Positions 11,901 through 23,900 of a stretch of 60,000 nt of DNA are shown one piece after another. Under the pieces are notes generated by a model. That model saw only the letters and a list, made by a program, of their open reading frames with translations, was not told where the DNA came from and did no database searches. The stretch spans positions 13,408,953 through 13,468,952 of the forward strand of contig NC_064044.1 of the NCBI RefSeq assembly GCF_932526225.1, read 5' to 3'. Numbering within the stretch: the stretch's first letter is position 1; each line of letters opens with the position of its first letter. The translations under genes were made by a program, and so were the position numbers. This DNA comes from Nematostella vectensis. Lineage: Eukaryota > Cnidaria > Anthozoa > Actiniaria > Edwardsiidae.

Positions 11901-14900
11901 ATTATGTGCCATCATGTATCATCATGTGCCATTATGTATCATCATGTGCCCTCATGTATCATCATGTGCCATCATGTATCATTATGTGCCCTCATGTATC
12001 ATTATGTGCCCTCGTGTATCATCATGTACCATCATGTATCATTATGTGCCTTCATGTATCATCATGTACCATCATGTATCATCATGTGCCCTCATGTATC
12101 ATCATGTGCCATCATGTTTCATTATGTGCCCTCATGTATCATTATGTGCCCTCATGTATCATTATGTGCCATCATGTATCATTATGTGCCCTCATGTATC
12201 ATTATGTGCCCTCATGTATCATCATGTGCCATCATGTATCATCATGTGCCATCATGTATCATTATGTGCCCTCATGTATCATTATGTGCCCTCATGTATC
12301 ATCATGTGCCATCATGTATCATCATGTGCCTTCATGTATCATTATGTGCCCTCATGTATCATTATGTGCCATCATGTATCATCATGTGCCCTCATGTATC
12401 ATTATGTGCCTTCATGTATCATTATGTACCGTCATGTAGCATTATGTGCCATCATGTATCATCATGTGCCATCATGTATCATTATGTGCCCTCATGTATC
12501 ATTATGTGCCCTCATGTATCATTATGTGCCATCATGTATCATAATGTGCCCTCATGTATCATTATGTGCCCTCATGTATCATTATGTGCCCTCATGTATC
12601 ATCATGTGCCATCATGTATCATCATGTGCCCTCATGTGTCATTATGTGCCCTCATGTATCATCATGTGCCCTCATGTATCATTATGTGCCCTCATGTATC
12701 ATCATGTATCATCATGTGCCCTCATGTATCATTATGTGCCCTCATGTATCATCATGTGCCCTCATGTATCATTATGTGCCATCATGTATCATCATGTGCC
12801 ATCATGTATCATCATGTGCCCTCATGTATCATTATGTGCCATCATGTATCATCATGTGCCCTCATGTATCATTATGTGCCCTCATGTATCATTATGTGCC
12901 ATCATGTATCATTATGTGCCATCATGTATCATCATGTGCCCTCATGTGTCATTATGTGCCATCATGTATCATCATGTGCCCTCATGTGTCATTATGTGCC
13001 ATCATGTATCATCATGTGCCCTCATGTATCATTATGTGCCATCATGTATCATCATGTGCCATTATGTATCATCATGTGCCCTCATGTATCATTATGTGCC
13101 CTCATGTATCATTATGTGCCATCATGTATCATTATGTGCCCTCATGTATCATTATGTGCCATCATGTATCATTATGTGCCATCATGTATCATCATGTGCC
13201 ATCATGTATCATTATGTGCCATCATGTATCATCATGTGCCATCATGTATCATTATGTGCCATCATGTATCACCATGTGCCCTCATGTATCATTATGTGCC
13301 ATCATGTATCATTATGTGCCATCATGTATCATCATGTGCCATCATGTATCATCATGTGCCATCATGTATCATTATGTGCCATCATGTATCATCATGTGCC
13401 CTCATGTATCATTATGTACCATCATGTATCATCATGTGCCATCATGTATCATCATGTGCCATCATGTATCATCATGTGCCATCATGTATCATTATGTGCC
13501 ATCATGTATCATCATGTGCCCTCATGTATCATTTTGTGCCATCATGTATCATTTTGTGCCATCATGTATCATTATGTGCCATCATGTATCATTATGTGCC
13601 ATCATGTATCATTATGTATCATTATGTGCCATCATGTCTCATTTTGTGCCCTCATGTATCATCATGTACCATAATGTATCATTATGTGCCATCATGTATC
13701 ATTATGTGCCATCATGTATCATTATGTGCCATCATGTATCATCATGTGCCCTCATGTATCATTATGTGCCATCATGTATCATTATGTGCCATCATGTATC
13801 ATAATGTACCATCATGTATCATTATGTGCCATCATGTATCATTATGTGCCATCATGTATCATCATGTGCCATCATGTATCATCATGTGCCCTCATGTATC
13901 ATCATGTGCCCTCATGTATCATCATGTGCCCTCATGTATCATTTTGTGCCATCATGTATCATTATGTGCCATCATGTATCATTATGTGCCATCATGTATC
14001 ATCATGTGCCCTCATGTATCATTTTGTGCCATCATGTATCATTATGTGCCATCATGTATCATTATGTGCCATCATGTATCATTATGTATCATTATGTGCC
14101 ATCATGTATCATTTTGTGCCCTCATGTATCATCATGTACCATAATGTATCATTATGTGCCATCATGTATCATTATGTGCCATCATGTATCATTATGTGCC
14201 ATCATGTATCATCATGTGCCCTCATGTATCATTTTGTGCCATCATGTATCATTATGTGCCATCATGTATCATTATGTGCCATCATGTATCATTATGTATC
14301 ATTATGTGCCATCATGTATCATTATGTGCCATCATGTATCATTATGTGCCATCATGTATCATTATGTGCCCTCATGTATCATTTTGTGCCATCATGTATC
14401 ATTATGTGCCATCATGTATCATCATGTGCCATCATGTATCATCATGTACCATCATGTATCATTTTGTGCCATAATGTATCATTATGTATCATTATGTGCC
14501 ATCATGTATCATTATGTGCCATCACGTATCATCATGTACCATCATGCATCATTATGTGCCCTCATGTATCATTATGTGCCATCATGTATCATTATGTATC
14601 ATTATGTGCCATCATGTATCATTATGTGCCATCACGTATCATTATGTATCATTATGTGCCATCATGTATCATTTTGTGCCCTCATGTATCATCATGTACC
14701 ATAATGTATCATTATGTGCCATCATGTATCATTATGTGCCATCATGTATCATTATGTGCCATCATGTATCATCATGTGCCCTCATGTATCATTATGTGCC
14801 ATCATGTATCATTATGTGCCATCATGTATCATAATGTACCATCATGTATCATTATGTGCCATCATGTATCATTATGTGCCATCATGTATCATCATGTGCC

Positions 14901-17900
14901 ATCATGTATCATCATGTGCCCTCATGTATCATCATGTGCCCTCATGTATCATCATGTGCCCTCATGTATCATTTTGTGCCATTATGTATCATTATGTGCC
15001 ATCATGTATCATTATGTGCCATCATGTATCATCATGTGCCCTCATGTATCATTTTGTGCCATCATGTATCATTATGTGCCATCATGTATCATTATGTGCC
15101 ATCATGTATCATTATGTATCATTATGTGCCATCATGTATCATTTTGTGCCCTCATGTATCATCATGTACCATAATGTATCATTATGTGCCATCATGTATC
15201 ATTATGTGCCATCATGTATCATTATGTGCCATCATGTATTATCATGTGCCCTCATGTATCATTTTGTGCCATCATGTATCATTATGTGCCATCATGTATC
15301 ATTATGTGCCATCATGTATCATTATGTATCATTATGTGCCATCATGTATCATTATGTGCCATCATGTATCATTATGTGCCATCATGTATCATTATGTGCC
15401 CTCATGTATCATTTTGTGCCATCATGTATCATTATGTGCCATCATGTATCATCATGTGCCATCATGTATCATCATGTACCATCATGTATCATTTTGTGCC
15501 ATCATGTATCATTATGTATCATTATGTGCCATCATGTATCATTATGTGCCATCACGTATCATCATGTACCATCATGCATCATTATGTGCCCTCATGTATC
15601 ATTATGTGCCATCATGTATCATTATGTATCATTATGTGCCATCATGTATCATTATGTGCCATCACGTATCATCATGTGCCATCATGTATCATCATGTACC
15701 ATCATGCATCATTATGTGCCATCATGTATCATTATGTGCCATCATGTATCATTATGTGCCATCATGTATCAACATGTGCCCTCATGTATCATTATGTGCC
15801 CTCATGTATCATTTTGTGCCATCATGTATCATCATGTGCCATCATGTATCATCATGTGCCATCATGTATCATCATGTGCCCTCATGTATCATTATGTGCC
15901 ATCATGTATCATCATGTGCCATCATGTATCATCATGTGCCATCATGTATCATCATGTGCCCTCATGTATCCTTATGTGCAATCATGTGCCAGCATATGTC
16001 CTAATTTGCCATCATGTGCCCATCATGGACCGTAATGTGTCACCATCTGCCATTGCAGCTGTTTGATGCTGTGGTAGAGAAGACGGGACTCAATCACGTG
16101 ATCAACGCCACTTCCTGGAAGGATGATCACGTGTTCGGTATGCAGTTTATGAATGGCGTGAATCCGCTGGTCTTGGATCGCTGTGACAAGTTCCCCGAAA
16201 ACCTTGCACCCCTTGATGGATTGGTGGACGATCTGTTGGATCGCGGGAAAAGTCTGTATCGAGAGATGAAGGTAAGTCATATTGAAGGGAGGGCAGGCTC
16301 GTTAAGGCCAATGGCAAACGTTTGACAACAGAGCGTCAAGCTAAAACTAAGGCCTAAGTCGTAGTCATGCTCCTGTCGTGCCAACTCTAATAAGGGACCT
16401 TAAACAAGGACCTGCACTATAAAAGGGCCTGGACCAGGTCCACGAAAGGCTCAATTGTCAGTGAACTGCTACTCGGTGCGTAGCTCCCGAGTTCATTCAA
16501 GCGTGTCTTGTTTGCCCACGAGGAGCGAAACCAAAACTCAACTTTTTTAAAGCGCTTTTCTTCTCGTTTGCTCGGTTTATTTTCCCACCAAAAAAGCAGG
16601 AATATGCAGTAAAAATTAGTTCAAATTATTAACGATAACGCAACTAAAAAGTCTCACTACCGACGCAATGTAACGGCGTGTTGTCATCTTAAAGTCTGAA
16701 TTTTATTCAGCCGCAAGAGGGCGGAGCTAAGCCCTTTTATAGTGCGGGTACTTGTTTAAGCAAGGACGACGATGACGGCGAGGACAACGAAATCGAAAAA
16801 GATGTGTTCGCGCTTGGCGATCAATTCCAATTTAATCACAATAAAATAAGCAAAACATTATAGTCAGAGACAGATAAAAATGAACTAAGGGTATTATTTA
16901 TACAGTTGCGATTGTAATTAGAGGAGTTTACACAAAGAACGTCCGCGTACTTATTGACTGTGAAAGTTGGAGTTTTCACGTCGTGGTTTGGTGGAAAACA
17001 GCTGAAATTTATTAGACAGAACGCATTTTCACGTGCTGCTATTGAGTTCTGAATCAAATTGAATCAAATTTCATTGTTTTCTGCTGTCGTCGTCCACGTT
17101 CCTGTCGTCGTTGCTTAATTAAGATCCATATTGTCAATTTGTGTCAACCCAAAACATTTAGCTCAATGTTTATTCAGACGTCGCACTATAAGTTGCACTC
17201 ATATGCTTTGACTTGACTTCTTGTAACTTGTCGTAACATTGTCGTACTTACTAAAACAAATAAGGAATTTAAATTGGCACCGCAAAAGCTCGATGTTTGA
17301 GTCGGTATCGTGTGAAAAGCCACCCAGAACAATTAGCGCAGCCGTTCCGCGCTGTGTCGACCCTCATTACGGCGTGCAAATGCAAATAATTAGATTAACG
17401 AGAGACACGACGTATGAATTGGCCAGATGCCACACCAATTCTTGTGTTCCCAGGATGGACATATTTACAAAGTTGACTACAAAATCCTCGAGGAAATACC
17501 AAGGCACATGCAAGGCTCCGGGAAGGACAAAGAGCGCTATATGGCTGAGCCAATCGCCCTCTTTTACGCCAACAAATCAGGTGACTAACCAAATGAGGTA
17601 TTTAGCACAATGAGGTGACTAACCAAATGAGGTGACTAACCAAATGTGGTAATTAGCACAATGAGGTGACTATCCATGCGAAGTGACTAACCAAAGAGGT
17701 AATTAGCACAATGAGGTGACTAACCATGCGAAGGGACTAACCAAATCAGGTAGTTAGCACAATGAGGTGACTAACCATGCGAAGGGACTAACCAAATGAG
17801 GTAATTAGCACAATGAGGTGACTAACCATGCGAACTGACTAACCAAATCAGGTAATTACAATGAGGTAATTAACATAATGAGGTGACCAACCAAATAAAG

Positions 17901-20900
17901 TAATTAGCACAATGAGGTGACTAACAATGCGAAGTGGCTAACCAAATCAGGTGACTAACCAAATGAGGTCCAAATCATGTGACAACGAGCTGCTGCGCGC
18001 ATGACCATCAAGGAATGGAAGCTTCCCTGATGCTTTACGAGCGCCATATTATCAACCGCCAATCTTGCGTGACCTGGTTGTTACGTTACCTAGACATTAA
18101 AACGGCTACCACTGCTGTCCATTTCTTTAACAATACTCTACGCTCTTTTCAACCTACGTGGCGTAATTTATCTACACTGCATTGATTTGGAAGAGAACCG
18201 TTTTATCCCAGACTTTTCTTCAACGGCTGGTGTTTCTTAAGGGTTTCTGTATTACATTTTCAATAAAGGGCACGCAAAGCACTTTGGGAGCTTCAGATCC
18301 TCCTTGCATAACTATAATGTAGATAACATAGCTTTAACGCTGAAACCAGCACTTACGCCTGGTGACACACACTAGTGACATAATGACATCGGCGCGTGCA
18401 CCCTTACGTTCATATGTTCAAGTGTGAATGGTTCGATATTTTGACATAAGCCCAACATAACGACATGAACATAACGACATAAGATAAAAATCATGTATTT
18501 TCTTTTCTGTCATTATGTCCATGTCGTTATGTTGGACTTAAAAGAGTGCGCGCGCCTATGTCGTTATGTCACTGGTGTGCACCAGGCATTAGTGAGATTC
18601 ATTAAAACCAGCACTTACAGAAATTCATGGATACCAGCACTTAAAGAAATTGATGGAAACCAGCACTTAGAGAAATTTATGGATACAAGCACTTAGAGAG
18701 ATTCATGGAAACCAGTACTTAGAGAGATTCATGGAAACCAGCACTTAGAGATAAATACGATATTCACTCTTCTAGGAGACCTTATTCCGATCGCCATCCA
18801 GCTGTACCAAAAGCCTGGAGAGGGGAACCCTGTTTGGACACCCCATGATGCACCGCTCGATTGGCTCTATGCGAAGATGTGGCTGAAGAACGCAGACATA
18901 CAGGCGCATCAGGTAAAACCATAGGGTACCCAAAAAGAACACTCTATGACTCCCTCCCAACCCCCCATCTACTAGATACGGCCAATATGATACGGATAAA
19001 TGGCAAATAGCCAAATTTTCAAGACTCTTAGAATGAGTTTTTTATTTATTTTACTGACCATCAAAACTGATTTGTTTTTTGGTTTTTAAAAGTCATTCGT
19101 TTTTGTTTTGTTTTTCTGTCGGTCATCGTCTTGATAAGGAGATTGCATACAATATTTGGAAGTCCGCTTTAATAATTGTCTTGCCTGTTGGCCGCTAAAC
19201 GGTGTCTATGTAAAGAGTTTTCACCTAAACGTACAGAGAATTATGTTTTTATTCTTTTTTGGTCACAGTCATTATCAAAAGGCCCCACGAATCCTAGTTG
19301 TCCACTACAACCATTTAGACGAAGGACATCATATGTTAATGATATAAAGTCCCAAGCCGTTGTGGTACTAAGCTCTCAGATCTCAGTTAATAAGTGTTTT
19401 TATGTTGCTCAGGTGATCCATCGTCTCCTGCTAACCCACGTCATGACGGAGCCATTCACCGTGGCCACTTGGCGCCAGCTCCCCTCGATCCATCCTGTCC
19501 ACAGGCTTCTATTCTCGCACATGCGCAACACACTCGCTCTGAACGTCACGGCTAGAAATGAACTGATAGGAAAAGATGGAATCCTAGCCCAGGTCAGCGA
19601 AGCTTGAACGAGAACTTTTTGCAATGACTCGTCTTTTCACACGATGTTAAGTCTTTTTTCAGGTCCTGTCTTTTGTTGTATTACTAGAAATTCTACAGAC
19701 TGTAAATGCTACAGAGCTGTAAAATACAAGCTGTAGAATTACTAGGTGGTATGAATAGAATATCTACAGTCAAGCTGTAGAATAACTGTGGTAGTATGAA
19801 TAGAGAAACTACAGACAAGCTGTAAAATAACCAGGTGGTCGTATGACTAGAGAAATCTACAGTCAAGCTGTAGAATAACTAGGTCGTATGACTAGGAAAT
19901 CTACAGTCAAGCTGTAGAATAACTAGGCGGTCGTATGACTAGAGAAACTACAGACAAGCTGTAAAATAACCAGGTGGTCGTATGACTAGAGAAACTACAG
20001 ACAAGCTGTAAAATAACTAGGTGGTATGACTAGGAAATCTACAGTCAAGCTGTAGAATAACTAGATCGTATGACTAGGAAATCTGCAGACAAGCTGTAGA
20101 ATAACTACGTGGTATTACTAGGAAATCTGCAGTCAAGCTGTAAAATAACTAGGTGGTATGACTAGGAAATCTACAGTCAAGCTGTAGAATAACTAGGTGG
20201 TATTACTAGGAAATCTGCAGTCAAGCTGTAGAATAACTAGGTCGTATGACTAGGAAATCTACAGTCAAGCTGTAGAATAACTAGGTCGTGTGACTAGGAA
20301 GACTACAGTCAAGCTGTAAAATAACTAGGTGGTCGTATGACTAGGAAATCTACAGTCAAGCTGTAGAATAACCAGGTGGTCTGCGTAGGAGTTGTAGAAT
20401 CAGGAACGTAAATGAACAAATTGTTGAAATCGCATGCGTCCTCTCTCTAGCTCCGACTAAGGGCATACACTCGAAACGTCAGCAAAACTGCTCTGTATTC
20501 CAGAGGCGTAAAGCTTACCATTAACCTTAGTAGAGATTACAAATTTCTGTTTTTCGCGTAGACCCTCAGTATCGGTGGCGGTGAAAGTCTTGTCCAGCTC
20601 ATGCAAAAGTTTTACAAGAAATTTAATTGGGAGGACATGGATGTGCCAAACTTGCTGAAGCGGAAGGGTTTAGATGACAAGACCAAGCTACAGGGGTACT
20701 TCTACAGGTGAGACTCGAGGAAGGGTTAAGATGATAAACTACAGGGGTACTTCTACAGGTAAGACTCGAGGAAGGGTTAAGATATTAAGCTTCTACTGTT
20801 GAGACTGACCCCTTTACTGTGCTGACTTGCGGTTTTGTTCTGTTTATTAAATATAAAATAAAAGTATTAAAATAAGGAGTGGCTGAAAGTCATGTTTTAT

Positions 20901-23900
20901 CAAAATATATGTAATATCCTTCAATCAACCTACTCTCCTCCAGGGGGTGTTTTTGGCCCTTTTCTTGAATTGTTCTTACTCTCTTCAAGGGACGATGCTT
21001 TAAGCCTATGGAATGCGCTGAAGAATTTCGTCCGCGAATTTCTGGGCGTGTTCTACAAATCAGACAAAGACGTTACCGACGACACGGAGATTCAGGTATG
21101 ACGTCACAAATGTCTGCCATTACGTAACGAACGACTCAATGACCGTCATGACGTCCGAGAGACTCAATGTCTGCTATCACGTCAAAAACGGTCCAATGTC
21201 AGCCATGACGCCACGAATGGGTTAATGTCCGCCATGACGTCACGACTTGCTCAATGTCTGCCATGATTTCAGGGATGGCTTAATGTCTGCCATGACGTCA
21301 CAAACTCAATGTATGCCATGACATCACGAATAGCTCAATGTCTTCCATGATGCTCAATGGCCGCAATTTACAATAGAGACCCATCAAGCACTTTGCTTAT
21401 AAAGTGCTTTCCTTCATGCTTCCCTTAGAATAACAGGATTCTTACTCTTTCAGGCCTGGCTCTCAGACATAAGCACCAACGGCTTCCCGACACTCCAAGG
21501 GCACCAGGATCATAAATTTCCAAACATGATTCGAACTCGCTACCAGCTTGTCCACTTGCTGACGTGTGTGATCTTCAACTGCACTTGTCAATTCGCCGCG
21601 GTGAATTCTGGGCAATTGGAAATGAGCCTTTTCATGCCAAATGCCCCCTGCTGCTTACACCTTCCACCACCAACAACAAAGGTACAACAATAAAAGGTAG
21701 ACCCCTGACAACAAAGGTACAACAATAAAAGTTAGACCCCTGACAACAAAGGTACAACAATAAAAGGTAGACCCCTGACAACAAAGGTACATCAATGAAA
21801 GGTAGACCCCTGACAACAAAGGTACAACAATAAAAGGTAGACCCCTGACAACAAAGGTACATCAATAAAAGGTAGACCCCTGACAACAAAGGTACAACAA
21901 TAAAAGGTAGACCCCTGACAACAAAGGTACAACAATAAAAGGTAGACCCCTGACAACAAAGGTACAACAATAAAAGGTAGACCCCTGACAACAAAGGTAC
22001 AACAATAAAAGGTAGACCCCTGACAACAAAGGTACAACAATAAAAGGTAGACCCCTGACAACAAAGGTACACCAATAAAAGGTAGACCCCTGACAACAAA
22101 GGTACACCAATAAAAGGTAGACCCCTGACAACAAAGGTACAACAATAAAAGGTAGACCCCTGACAACAAAGGTACACCAATAAAAGGTAGACCCCTGACA
22201 ACAAAGGTACAACAATAAAAGGTAGACCCCTGACAACAAAGGTACACCAATAAAAGGTAGACCCCTGACAACAAAGGTACACCAATAAAAGGTAGACCCC
22301 TGACAACAAAGGTACACCAATAAAAGGTACACCCCTGACAACAAAGGTACAACAATAAAAGGTAGACCCCTGACAACAAAGGTACAACAATAAAAGGTAG
22401 ACCCCTGACAACAAAGGTACACCAATAAAAGGTAGACCCCTGACAACAAAGGTACAACAATAAAAGGTAGACCCCTGACAACAAAGGTACAACAATAAAA
22501 GGTAGACCCCTGACAACAAAGGTACAACAATAAAAGGTAGACCCCTGACAACAAAGGTACAACAATAAAAGGTAGACCCCTGACAAAAAAGGTACAACAA
22601 TAAAAGGTAGACCCCTGACAACAAAGGTACAACAATAAAAGGTAGACCCCTGACAACAAAGGTACACCAATAAAAGGTACACCCCTGACAACAAAGGTAC
22701 AACAATAAAAGGTAGACCCCTGACAACAAAGGTACACCAATAAAAGGTAGACCCCTGACAACAAAGGTACACCAATAAAAGGTAGACCCCTGACAACAAA
22801 GGTACACCAATAAAAGGTACACCCCTGACAACAAAGGTACAACAATAAAAGGTAGACCCCTGACAACAAAGGTACAACAATAAAAGGTAGACCCCTGACA
22901 ACAAAGGTACACCAATAAAAGGTAGACCCCTGACAACAAAGGTACAACAATAAAAGGTAGACCCCTGACAACAAAGGTACAACAATAAAAGGTAGACCCC
23001 TGACAACAAAGTACAACAATAAAAGGTAGACCCCTGACAACAAAGGTACAACAATAAAAGGTAGACCCCTGACAAAAAAGGTACAACAATAAAAGGTAGA
23101 CCCCTGACAACAAAGGTACAACAATAAAAGGTAGACCCCTGACAACAAAGGTACACCAATAAAAGGTACACCCCTGACAACAAAGGTACAACAATAAAAG
23201 GTAGACCCCTGACAACAAAGGTACAACAATAAAAGGTAGACCCCTGACAACAAAGGTACACCAATAAAAGGTAGACCCCTGACAACAAAGGTACAACAAT
23301 AAAAGGTAGACCCCTGACAACAAAGGTACAACAATAAAAGGTAGACCCCTGACAACAAAGGTACACCAATAAAAGGTAGACCCCTGACAACAAAGGTACA
23401 ACAATAAAAGGTAGACCCCTGACAACAAAGGTACACCAATAAAAGGTACACCCCTGACAACAAAGGTACAACAATAAAAGGTAGACCCCTGACAACAAAG
23501 GTACAACAATAAAAGGTAGACCCCTGACAACAAAGGTACACCAATAAAAGGTACACCCCTGACAACAAAGGTACAACAATAAAAGGTAGACCCCTGACAA
23601 CAAAGGTACAACAATAAAAGGTAGACCCCTGACAACAAAGGTACACCAATAAAAGGTAGACCCCTGACAACAAAGGTACAACAATAAAAGGTAGACCCCT
23701 GACAACAAAGGTACAACAATAAAAGGTAGACCCCTGACAACAAAGGTACACCAATAAAAGGTAGACCCCTGACAACAAAGGTACAACAATAAAAGGTAGA
23801 CCCCTGACAACAAAGGTACAACAATAAAAGGTAGACCCCTGACAACAAAGGTACAACAATAAAAGGTAGACCCCTGACAACAAAGGTACAACAATAAAAG

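Noticed and set aside
9314-16066. Long plus-strand frames (up to 836 codons) of His/Cys/Met/Ile-rich peptide
   Set aside because: They are translations of the 20-bp satellite, open in all frames because the unit lacks stops. The region lies between two AOS-LOX exons that splice in phase.
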